A DNA stretch of 5,838 nucleotides from Elusimicrobia bacterium RIFCSPLOWO2_12_FULL_59_9 (GCA_001800185.1 MGUX01000112.1:1-5838), one strand, 5' to 3'; shown: positions 1 through 5,351, counted from the first letter of the stretch. Notes: generated by a model from the sequence alone, not told the origin. A program made the numbers and translations.

Positions 1-67
1 AACGCAAGTGGGTCAGTTTTGATTAGCGAGGGTGGGTCACTTCTCGTTAGCGGCGAAGTGTCCGGCA
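1..67. mobile_element. Terminal segment of an IS21-family-like insertion sequence
   Basis: Two imperfect direct repeats with an exact 24-bp period are visible. GTGGGTCA occurs at 8-15 and 32-39, each followed eight bases later by TTAGCG (23-28 and 47-52). Multiple GTGGGTCA-type repeats of this size are typical of the ends of IS21-family elements, where the IstA transposase binds. An inverted pair CACTTC/GAAGTG lies at 38-43 and 55-60. The outer tip is probably between about 57 and 68; the CA at 66-67 would suit the usual TG...CA termini. No transposase reading frame lies inside the window, so the body of the element, if present, is to the left. The family call is from memory of repeat style, not from a match. 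Confidence 0.5.
8..52 (+). repeat. Two 24-bp-period terminal direct repeats
   Basis: Copy 1 starts at 8 and copy 2 at 32. Both hold GTGGGTCA, a variable T-rich centre and TTAGCG at the same offsets. Read on the minus strand the period is eight codons, so the repeats keep the frame of the interrupted ORF open. They are most simply explained as transposase-binding repeats of the neighbouring IS21-like end. Confidence 0.6.
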
Positions 68-127
68 TAATGCTTTCGGATTCGGGCTGATAGGTGAATC
101 CTTCCGCCGTGACGAAAATATATTTTT

Positions 128-382
128 TCATATTACCCTGTATTTCCCGCGTTCCATAAATTCCAGATAGCCTCTATCCCTTAAAATTTGAAGTTGTTGC
201 CGAATTTTGTCCTTTATGTGCCTATTGCCCGGATGTTTTGATTGCAGCGCCTTCTCAAAACCATAGACTTCGTCCAACGTAAATTCTTTCTTTGCCAGGC
301 TCTCGATATGGCGCATTATGTCCAGAATCCAGGTTTTTTCGGAAACCTTCTTTTCTTCTCGAAGAAACAAGGTCTTTTCCAT
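128..382 (-). CDS. dpnC: DpnI-like endonuclease, C-terminal winged-helix part (downstream of frameshift)
   Basis: This 84-residue frame corresponds to the last third of DpnI. The stretch HIKDKIRQQLQILRD, then a short loop, then ERGKYRVI is nearly the same as the DpnI C-terminus as I remember it. In DpnI this winged-helix domain independently binds fully methylated GATC and assists the catalytic domain. Homology begins upstream of the ATG at 382, since the residues just before it in this frame also align. The ATG is therefore probably not an evolved start, and no Shine-Dalgarno is well placed before it. It overlaps the catalytic-domain frame (316-894) by 67 bp. Joined across the shift, the two parts give about 255 residues against 254 for DpnI. 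Expression as a separate domain protein is possible but unproven. Confidence 0.75.
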   Translation of the reverse strand: MEKTLFLREEKKVSEKTWILDIMRHIESLAKKEFTLDEVYGFEKALQSKHPGNRHIKDKIRQQLQILRDRGYLEFMERGKYRVI

Positions 383-894
383 GTTTGCAGGACATTGTCC
401 CTCGACTGGACCTGTCTGTCCTTAACATAGAAGATCTTACCTGTCTGCGGAATATTTTGCAAAACAATGTTGCAGCCGACCCATTTGGGTCGCCTCGCGC
501 TTTCTGATAAAGGCTTTCTTTTCTCAATCATTTCAGGAACCAAGAAATGCTTTGGGATGACAAAAAAATTGACGACCGCGTAATTTCGCGGGCTGTAATT
601 AAGCAGGAAAAAGTTCGGGGTATTTCTGCCTTCGAGTCTTTTGATCATTGTGTCGTACGCGCCGTCCAAGACTTTCTGGCCGAAGGGATTTTTTGAGCTT
701 TTGAGCTCATATCCCTCCGTGCAGCGGGGACAATAAAAATCTAGGACGGGGCTGTTGTTGCCGGATTTTTTGATTGGGTTTCCGCAGGCCGGGCAGAAGG
801 CTTCATGGCCCACCCAGGATTCGGTTAAGACCCTGACTTTCTGCGAGGCGCTTTCATATCCTTCCGCCAAATGTAAATCCAGTTGCGTCCGCAT
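316..894 (-). CDS. dpnC: DpnI-like methyl-directed (Gm6ATC) restriction endonuclease, N-terminal catalytic part; frameshifted
   Basis: The protein aligns with DpnI without gaps from residue 1 to about 170. DpnI is a Type IIM enzyme that cuts GATC only when the adenine is methylated, so it needs no partner methylase and destroys Dam-methylated DNA. Visible features are a four-cysteine zinc site (C34, C37, C55, C58), the PD-(D/E)XK catalytic set D52, E63 and K65 (in PVLDF and YELKS), and the ARRPKWVGCNI segment with W138. The start matches the DpnI start exactly. Residues 171-192 are out-of-frame read-through: the frame shifts at 384-388 (minus-strand CAAAC), where one extra A would restore the winged-helix domain. 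The region is AT-richer than its flanks, which suggests transfer. As written, the product would lack its second DNA-binding domain and might be inactive or weak. Confidence 0.85.
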   Translation of the reverse strand: MRTQLDLHLAEGYESASQKVRVLTESWVGHEAFCPACGNPIKKSGNNSPVLDFYCPRCTEGYELKSSKNPFGQKVLDGAYDTMIKRLEGRNTPNFFLLNYSPRNYAVVNFFVIPKHFLVPEMIEKRKPLSESARRPKWVGCNIVLQNIPQTGKIFYVKDRQVQSRDNVLQTWKRPCFFEKKRRFPKKPGFWT

Positions 895-1021
895 GCTTGA
901 GATATTATATCACTCCTGTCCGGCTAAACTGACATAAAGAATCCCCCTTCGTTTTCGGCGCCTGGCTGGACGTTGCGGAAACGCGGTGGACGCGGAGGGG
1001 TGTGGGCGGCGGCGCGAGTTT
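895..1021. other. Intergenic stretch, no gene seen
   Basis: Between the DUF4143 remnant and the dpnI start I see only the dpnI -10 element. The GC-rich half (about 950-1021) looks like decayed sequence continuing from the remnant, and composition changes to AT-richer near 900-950. No convincing terminator was found. Confidence 0.4.
904..912 (-). promoter_or_regulatory. Extended -10 promoter element of dpnI-like gene
   Basis: On the minus strand the sequence reads TGATATAAT, a perfect TATAAT with the TGn extension. It ends 9 nt before the dpnI ATG (894-892). No good -35 is seen, which an extended -10 can tolerate. Transcription would begin within about 0-5 nt of the ATG. The only AGGAG-like sequence lies about 19 nt upstream, inside the promoter spacer, so it would not be in the mRNA. 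Confidence 0.55.
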
Positions 1022-1459
1022 TCAGATCAGGGCGGCGAGCAGTTTGCCGGCCGAGAGGACTCGGACGCCGTCGCTGAACCTGTCGACGCCTTCTTTTCTT
1101 AGCGCCTGATAGCTGAAAGGGATTTTCAGCTTGTCCCGGAAGTATCGCAGGTTCGCCGAGACCGCCTGGTCCTGGCTCTTGGCCTCCACCGCAAACCATA
1201 CCTTCTCATCCACGGTCACCAAGAAGTCCACCTCCCGCTTGGAGGTGTCGCGCAGGAAATAGAGCTTGGCGGCGTACCCCTCCCGGTCATGCAGCCAATG
1301 GACGAGCTTCAGCAGGTGGGATGCGACCAGATTCTCAAACCGGGCGGCTTCATCCTGGAAATCGGCGGCGTTCGAGAATGCGCTCGCGGCCGCGCGGGCT
1401 GCATGAAGGAGAGAAATTTCAGGGGCGGGTGCGCGCGGGTTGGGGGGCGGACGGCTCAA
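1022..1459 (-). pseudogene. 5'-truncated remnant of AAA-ATPase/DUF4143 protein (C-terminal part)
   Basis: From about residue 28 to the end the frame matches the C-terminal half of DUF4143, the domain that follows an AAA ATPase domain in a very common family of standalone bacterial proteins. Key parts are ARFENLVASHLLK (residues 39-51), KREVDFLV (D78) and FAVEAK (E92, K94), which form the PD-(D/E)XK-like nuclease-fold core. The ATPase domain with its Walker motifs, normally N-terminal, is absent. The frame opens just after an in-frame TGA, near 1470, and its first residues (Pro/Ala-rich, from a TTG at 1459) overlap the end of the ribbon-helix-helix gene in another frame and have no homology. 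The true junction is probably near 1378. I read this as a deletion remnant, though a short expressed fragment cannot be excluded. Confidence 0.7.
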
Positions 1460-1706
1460 GCCAGAGGGCCATCAGGCGCTTGATTTGAGTCTGGTAGGGG
1501 ATTCCGCTGAGCCCGGCCTTGGTCTTAAAAGCTTCCAAAAGCGGCTCGGGGACCTTGAGGCTGATCAGCCGGCTCTTGACAGGATTCTCCGGCTTGAAAT
1601 GCAAGGTCCGGAACTCCTCCAAAAATCGGACAATCTGCTCCGGCCGCATGCACCGGCACCGCTCCAGGTAATCCGCCGGAAAAAACTGAGCAGGCCTCAT
1701 GGCCAT
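1419..1706 (-). CDS. Ribbon-helix-helix (CopG-like) protein, probable antitoxin
   Basis: This is a 95-residue protein. A helical N-terminal segment (MRPEQIVRFLEEFRTLHF, about 20-37) precedes a ribbon-helix-helix domain: strand SRLISLKV (45-52), helix 1 (53-67) and helix 2 from PYQTQIKRLMALWL (70-83). RHH proteins of this type bind palindromic operators as dimers and often act as antitoxins. It overlaps the 3' end of the nucleotidyltransferase gene. The ATG at 1706 has GGAAGAG a few bases upstream; a second ATG at 1700 forms an ATGA overlap with the toxin stop and would give 93 residues. I keep 1706 but cannot decide. The tail after residue 84 is Pro/Ala-rich and probably disordered. Its likely roles are to neutralise the upstream product and repress the operon. 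Confidence 0.7.
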   Translation of the reverse strand: MAMRPAQFFPADYLERCRCMRPEQIVRFLEEFRTLHFKPENPVKSRLISLKVPEPLLEAFKTKAGLSGIPYQTQIKRLMALWLEPSAPQPARTRP

Positions 1707-2161
1707 AACTCTTCCAGGGCGCGGGCGTCCTCCAGGTCCTGCGGCCGCCCGGCGGCCTTCTTCATCGCGATGAGGTCGGAGACCGCCAAAACCGGCAAGG
1801 TCCGTCCTCCGGAGGCGATTTTCTTGACTTTGAGCTTGGCAAGGTCATGGGTGATGATAATGTCCACGGCCTGCGAAGGATCTTTTGGATTCGAGAAGCT
1901 CCAAGCGATGAGATTTCTATTCGTGATGTATTCCTCGCGGAAATCGAAGACCTCGCCTGCGGAGACGGGAAGCCGCGGCATCAACCCCAGAGCTTTTAAG
2001 GCCGATTCGGCCGCCAGGAAATCGGCTCGAGACAGGCGCAGGACGATGTCCACGTCCATGGTGCCCCGCACGGCGCCATGGAGGGCGACCGCATAGCCGC
2101 CCGCAATCGCGAAGCGGACCCTTCCCTTCTCCAGCGCGCTCACGACATCGTACAAGAACAT
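1697..2161 (-). CDS. Nucleotidyltransferase-fold protein (AbiEii/MNT-like), probable toxin
   Basis: This is a 154-residue protein with the polymerase-beta-type nucleotidyltransferase signature. AIAGGYAVALHG (19-29) has the GG motif (21-22), TMDVDIV (34-40) carries metal-binding D36 and D38, and AVDII supplies a candidate third Asp at D100. The C-terminal SDLIAMKKAAGRPQDLED (128-145) is typical of small AbiEii/DUF6036-like nucleotidyltransferases found in toxin-antitoxin pairs. Known relatives transfer nucleotides to tRNA 3' ends or to partner proteins; the target here cannot be told. The ATG at 2161 lies inside a palindromic operator and has no Shine-Dalgarno, since transcription appears to start only a few bases upstream. 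The pairing with the overlapping RHH gene supports toxin-antitoxin function. No catalytic residue is evidently missing. Confidence 0.75.
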   Translation of the reverse strand: MFLYDVVSALEKGRVRFAIAGGYAVALHGAVRGTMDVDIVLRLSRADFLAAESALKALGLMPRLPVSAGEVFDFREEYITNRNLIAWSFSNPKDPSQAVDIIITHDLAKLKVKKIASGGRTLPVLAVSDLIAMKKAAGRPQDLEDARALEELWP

Positions 2162-2183
2162 GGTATATACTAGGATATACCAT
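2160..2183. promoter_or_regulatory. 24-bp palindromic operator over the toxin start codon
   Basis: The segment is its own reverse complement except for one mismatched symmetric pair (2169/2174), with half-sites ATGGTATAT and ATATACCAT. It covers the -10 hexamer, the predicted transcription start and the first two bases of the nucleotidyltransferase ATG. TATAC-type palindromes at this position suit autorepression by the ribbon-helix-helix protein encoded next; that binding is inferred. Confidence 0.6.
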
Positions 2184-2202
2184 ACAAATGCTCCGGCGTC
2201 AA
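2174..2202 (-). promoter_or_regulatory. Promoter of nucleotidyltransferase/RHH operon
   Basis: On the minus strand, TTGACG (2202-2197) is followed by a 17-bp spacer and TATATC (2179-2174), with an extended TGG (2182-2180) before the -10. The -10 lies inside the 24-bp palindrome and ends 12 nt before the ATG, predicting an untranslated leader of only about 5 nt. Confidence 0.55.
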
Positions 2203-2226
2203 GACCGCGCGAGGCAGCTAGGCGTG

Positions 2227-2871
2227 CTAAAATCGCAAGCTTGATCCGCTTTCCATGAGGGGGCTTTGGAAGCTGCGGACGAAGCGGGCGTATTGCCCCG
2301 TCAAGAGAGCATTGTTCGAGTTCCCAGTTTCGTCCAGGCCGGCCGAGCAGCCCAGGACAAAAAAGCCTTCCGGCGCGGCGATGAGGGTATGGACCTCTTT
2401 GACCAGGCGGTCTTCGGTTTTCGCGCCGTTGAGCCGGGCAAGGGCGCGCACGGTCCAGAAGCTTCGCGCGGGATGTCCATTGACCGCGCCTTCAATGACA
2501 GGCCCCTTGGACAGAACCTTGGAAGTTTGTCTGTGCGCAAGAAGGTAGCTGTCCGGCTTCTTGAAAATCGAGCCGTCTTTGGCGTAATAATAGGCCCACA
2601 GCAACGCGGACTCGTCGTGCCCGGGTTCCGGAGAAGGCGGAAGAAATACCGCCCGTGGGGTTGCGGAGACCCAGCGCGAGACCTGCGCCGCTCGCCAGCC
2701 TTCCGGGACTTGGCACCGGATCGTTCCATCGGAAGAAACATGGGCGGCAAAGCCGGGGGGCGGCGTTTGGCGCGCGAAATACAGACTGAGTCCGGAGGCA
2801 GTCAACAAACCTGCGGCGGCCAGGAGCAGAATGCGGATATTCAAATTCAGCAAGCGGTTCATTATCCTCAT
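2227..2871 (-). CDS. Membrane-anchored periplasmic protein of unknown function
   Basis: This is a 214-residue protein. A single hydrophobic segment (about 12-32) after a basic N-terminus gives a signal anchor with the rest outside the inner membrane. The soluble part begins with GTIRCQVPEGW (49-59), includes GHPARSFW (132-139), and ends with a YARFVRSFQ element (194-202). This layout resembles small PsbP/DUF1795-type beta-alpha-beta folds, but I do not recognise the family. There are only two cysteines, C53 and C175, possibly forming a disulfide. The frame is open further upstream to 2958, but the ATG at 2871 overlaps the stop of the metallopeptidase gene as ATGA, which makes it the best start; ATG 2862 is an alternative. 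It is probably co-expressed with the upstream exported protein. Confidence 0.7.
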   Translation of the reverse strand: MRIMNRLLNLNIRILLLAAAGLLTASGLSLYFARQTPPPGFAAHVSSDGTIRCQVPEGWRAAQVSRWVSATPRAVFLPPSPEPGHDESALLWAYYYAKDGSIFKKPDSYLLAHRQTSKVLSKGPVIEGAVNGHPARSFWTVRALARLNGAKTEDRLVKEVHTLIAAPEGFFVLGCSAGLDETGNSNNALLTGQYARFVRSFQSPLMESGSSLRF

Positions 2872-5102
2872 GGTTTCTTCAAGCCGTCCAGCCACGCGAA
2901 GTTTGTAGACGGGGGCTGTTTCTCCTGCTTGTCGAGCTCCTTGTAAAAGTCCGCCCAAACCTTCTTCTTTTCTTCAAAGTAGGCGAGCGCTTTGCGGTCG
3001 CCGCGTGCGCGGGCGAGTTCCGAGCCTTTGCGTATAAAATCTTCCACTTCGGCCGGCGGCCAAACGACCCGCGTCCGTTTGAAATCCAGATTGTGCTTGT
3101 AGTGTTCGATCGCGATGGGGTAGGAGGTATCTTTCATGCGGTCTAAATCGCCGAACCGGGCCTCGCCGGCAAGCTGTTCCTGCCTTTTTTCCAGGGCAAA
3201 AATGGAATCAGCAACGTAAGCGTGCTCGTGGTTGCGGCGCGCTTTGCGGAAATCCTCGCGGAGGTTCTTGACCTGCTTCGCCATGGCGCGATCCGCCGAT
3301 CTCTGCATGCCGCGCCGCAGCTCCGCGTCGGACTGCGGGACGCGCGATTGGGCGACGGCCAAGAGATCCAGCGCGTTGTCCGGGTCCCGGTCGGCAACCC
3401 TTTCCGCCAGCTTGGCCAGGCCCTCGGGATTGTCGCGCTCCCAGCGCCGGGCCTCGGCGTCCTGGAATTGAGAATAGAACCGGTCCAAGCGTTCGTGGGC
3501 CTCTCGGGCCTGGCTGCGGGCATGGGCCAGCCGTTCTCCAGGCTTGAGGCCGCCCTTCTCGCGATCGGTCTTTTCCCGGAAGTCGTAGAGCTCCAGCATT
3601 TTTTTCGTCGGCGTATTGCCGTAAGTGGCGTCGATATCGCGGTTGTACTGGTCGCGGTCCATCAAATAGCTTTCCAACGAAACGCGCCCGACGATCGCGA
3701 GCCTGGTCGTTTCCTTCAAGTAGCCGGGGTCCTTAAGGCCGGACAGCATGTACTTCATTTGCGCCCCGTAGGCGTGTTTTTCATCTTCAGCGGTCGGCGC
3801 TTTGAAGGTTTCCCGAAGGTGCGTCACCCCGAAGGCCTTGTCCTGGCCGGCATGGACGAGCTCGTGCAGCATCGGTTCGTTATAGGCCCTGAAAACTCTC
3901 TCCCGCATTTTGGGATTCCGATTCAAATAGCGGGCGAACTCGCGGGGGTCTTCGGATAGAGTTGGACCGCCCAAATCCCCGACCGCCGCCCGCAGTTTGT
4001 CCGCTTCGACGACGATGGAGTTGGACCCCGGCATGTAGCTGGCGTAGGTATGGTTGGTCAGCGATTCCATCATCTCGACTCGCCGCAGGCGGATGTGGGG
4101 CAAATCGGGGCCTACATAATCCAGGACGTCTCGGCCGACGGAATTGTGCTTGAGGTTTTCCTTCAGATGCGCGCGCCATGCCTCGCTCAGGCGGCGCTCC
4201 TCAGGGCTATCATGGTGGAATTGTTCGACGCGCCTGCGGATCGCCTTCGAGTCCATAGGAGGAGGGGCGTCCAGACGGCTCATGAGCCCGCGCTTCATGT
4301 CCTTGGCGACATCGAGGTTCGGTCCGGGTCCGCGGGCCGGAACACGGGAGGGGGGCTCCATCTGCACGCCGCCCTCTACCGGCTTTTCCCGGCTGCCGCC
4401 GCCGTCGAAAATGCGCCGCGCCAACTGCGTGTCTTGGGCGCTGATCCTGAGCCGGGCGGAGGCTGGGAGTGGGCCGTCCGGCCGTAGGCTTTCAGCCAGC
4501 TTCCGCGCCGCGTCCGTGTTCCGGCCCGCGCCGTCTAAAAGCGGGGCGTAGCGCGGCGGCAGGTGCTCGGCGGCCCAGGCCTTTTCCTGCGCGTCGAACT
4601 TCTCCCGATTCTCGAGCTTGGCCAAAAAGCGCAGGACCCGGTCGCGCCGCCGGCGTATATCCAAGGCCGGGTCCTCGCCTTTCCATATCGCGAAGGCGGC
4701 GATTTCGGAGTCGGCGATCTGCCGCACGGGCCGCAAGTCGCAGGCCGACCTGCCGTCTTTCATCTTTTTCTCAAAGTCATAAAGCTTCCGCATGCCGCAG
4801 AGTCCGTCAATTTCCACAAACCGCCTCTGGACCTCCTTTTCTCTTTCAGGCGCTTTCTGGCGGGCGGTGTTAAGCATCTCCACCTGGACCTTGGGGTGGA
4901 GCTTGTCCCACTGCGATTTTTGGACGAGATCAGGCTCGAATTCCATTAGATAGATCCACGCCGATTGTGGATATCGGTCGTCCCAAGGAGGAATCGGCAT
5001 GTATTCTATTTCTGCCGGCCGCGGAAAAATTTGCGCCTGCGGGGAAACGGCCGCCAGCGCCAAAAAGGCAGGAAGTAAAAAAATCGGCATTGATCGCCGC
5101 AT
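2868..5102 (-). CDS. Large exported protein with HELVH zinc-metallopeptidase motif
   Basis: This is a 744-residue protein. Residues 1-24 (MRRSMPIFLL...AQ) form a Sec signal peptide without a lipobox, so the product is periplasmic or secreted. Residues 25-230 are a charged helical region with the only two cysteines (C102, C121), a plausible disulfide. A Gly/Pro-rich linker follows (about 233-285). The catalytic-looking core spans about 290-500: a strand with NSIVVEADKL (361-370), then HELVHAGQ (H413, E414, H417), and 24 residues later EKHAYGAQ, in which E441 (or E439) could be the third, gluzincin-type zinc ligand. Residues 505-744 are highly charged, Ala/Arg/Glu-rich helix, probably coiled coil. 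The substrate is unknown. It is first in a two-gene operon with the anchored protein at 2227-2871. The ATG at 5102 is preceded closely by a promoter; ATG 5090 is a less likely alternative. Confidence 0.75.
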   Translation of the reverse strand: MRRSMPIFLLPAFLALAAVSPQAQIFPRPAEIEYMPIPPWDDRYPQSAWIYLMEFEPDLVQKSQWDKLHPKVQVEMLNTARQKAPEREKEVQRRFVEIDGLCGMRKLYDFEKKMKDGRSACDLRPVRQIADSEIAAFAIWKGEDPALDIRRRRDRVLRFLAKLENREKFDAQEKAWAAEHLPPRYAPLLDGAGRNTDAARKLAESLRPDGPLPASARLRISAQDTQLARRIFDGGGSREKPVEGGVQMEPPSRVPARGPGPNLDVAKDMKRGLMSRLDAPPPMDSKAIRRRVEQFHHDSPEERRLSEAWRAHLKENLKHNSVGRDVLDYVGPDLPHIRLRRVEMMESLTNHTYASYMPGSNSIVVEADKLRAAVGDLGGPTLSEDPREFARYLNRNPKMRERVFRAYNEPMLHELVHAGQDKAFGVTHLRETFKAPTAEDEKHAYGAQMKYMLSGLKDPGYLKETTRLAIVGRVSLESYLMDRDQYNRDIDATYGNTPTKKMLELYDFREKTDREKGGLKPGERLAHARSQAREAHERLDRFYSQFQDAEARRWERDNPEGLAKLAERVADRDPDNALDLLAVAQSRVPQSDAELRRGMQRSADRAMAKQVKNLREDFRKARRNHEHAYVADSIFALEKRQEQLAGEARFGDLDRMKDTSYPIAIEHYKHNLDFKRTRVVWPPAEVEDFIRKGSELARARGDRKALAYFEEKKKVWADFYKELDKQEKQPPSTNFAWLDGLKKP

Positions 5103-5108
5103 GAAGAT

Positions 5109-5137
5109 AGTTTAGCAGGGCGCCTTCGCTTCCGCAA
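5109..5137 (-). promoter_or_regulatory. Promoter of metallopeptidase operon
   Basis: On the minus strand, TTGCGG (5137-5132) is followed by a 17-bp spacer and TAAACT (5114-5109), with the TGC extension (5117-5115). Only 6 nt separate the -10 from the ATG, so transcription would start at or next to the start codon, giving a leaderless mRNA. Each hexamer is imperfect; the case rests on spacing and the extended -10. Confidence 0.45.
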
Positions 5138-5233
5138 GGTTGGGCAGTTAATTTTTTGGGGGTCGGGCGATAATTTTGGGGATGAGGAGGGGGTGATTGA
5201 GAAATTTGGACGATCAAGGAAAGTATCTGGGTC
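5138..5233. other. Divergent intergenic region, no gene seen
   Basis: This short stretch separates the metallopeptidase promoter (leftward) from the small-RNA promoter (rightward). It contains G-rich and T-rich runs, including two similar AATTTT(TT)GGGG blocks near 5151-5181. I see no ORF or clear operator. Confidence 0.4.
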
Positions 5234-5261
5234 TTGACAAAATGGGGGAGTCTGTTATACT
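5234..5261 (+). promoter_or_regulatory. Strong sigma-70-type promoter for the small RNA
   Basis: A consensus -35 TTGACA (5234-5239), a 16-bp spacer and TATACT (5256-5261), with a TGT extension at 5253-5255, make this the best promoter in the window. The start is predicted near 5267-5269. Confidence 0.75.
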
Positions 5262-5285
5262 GAGAGTGGGCACAGCGGAGTGATT

Positions 5286-5351
5286 GTGCCGCGTTCAGTC
5301 CGTTGGTTCGCAGTCGGTTGGTTCGCAGTCCGTGAGGTTGTGCGAACGTAA
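5286..5351 (+). CDS. Possible 21-residue peptide inside the small RNA
   Basis: A GTG at 5286 is preceded by GGAG (5277-5280) at 5-nt spacing and opens 21 codons to a TAA at 5349-5351. The product, including RWFAVGWFAVRE, carries a five-residue repeat created by the 15-bp DNA repeat, so the duplication keeps the frame. It has two Trp and two Phe and would be hydrophobic and basic. It could be a dual-function RNA peptide, a leader peptide or chance. The non-ATG start and short length keep confidence low. Confidence 0.25.
   Translation: MPRSVRWFAVGWFAVREVVRT
5302..5331 (+). repeat. 15-bp tandem repeat, two copies
   Basis: GTTGGTTCGCAGTCG is followed directly by GTTGGTTCGCAGTCC, identical at 14 of 15 positions. 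It lies inside the small RNA and supplies two copies of GTTCGCA able to pair with the single TGCGAAC at 5341-5347. Confidence 0.85.

Larger units (their letters stand above)
1..131 (-). pseudogene. 5' end of a small gene translationally coupled to dpnI, interrupted by an IS end
   Basis: An ATG at 131-129 overlaps the TGA of the dpnI-like frame (130-128) as ATGA, the classic arrangement for translational coupling. No independent Shine-Dalgarno is visible. The first residues read MKKYIFVTAEGFTYQPESES, followed by IMPD, a compact beta-strand-like start with natural-looking codons. From about codon 24-25 the frame passes into the IS21-like terminal repeats and encodes Pro/Ser/Thr-rich residues that look like read-through of noncoding DNA. 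The frame stays open to position 1. I recall, without certainty, small hypothetical bacterial proteins that begin in a similar way and continue with PDIEN-like residues; that would put the break just after codon 24. The function is unknown, and the tight coupling to dpnI suggests a cassette partner. Confidence 0.5.

Noticed and set aside
380..395. Programmed -1 frameshifting to join the two dpnI parts
   Set aside because: No X XXY YYZ slippery heptamer or obvious downstream stimulator is seen at the site; mutation or sequencing error is simpler.
59..924. Direct repeats TGTCCGGC at 59-66 and 917-924 flanking the dpnI island, as possible attachment sites
   Set aside because: Eight bases matching at this distance are expected many times by chance in a window of this size, and no integrase is present.
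1378..1459. The first 28 codons of the DUF4143 frame, from TTG 1459, as a genuine N-terminus
   Set aside because: They overlap the ribbon-helix-helix gene in another frame, are Pro/Ala-rich, have a TGA just upstream and show no homology to the family.
2871..2958. Extended start of the membrane-anchored protein at 2958
   Set aside because: The extra 29 residues overlap the metallopeptidase 3' end in another frame and would put a long tail before the signal anchor; the ATGA overlap at 2871 is far more typical.
3222..3959. Long plus-strand open frame of about 245 codons opposite the metallopeptidase gene
   Set aside because: It lies wholly antisense to a convincing coding sequence with a signal peptide and HELVH motif; GC-rich codon bias opens such shadow frames. 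The same applies to the plus-strand frames at 1440-2096 and 2266-2946.
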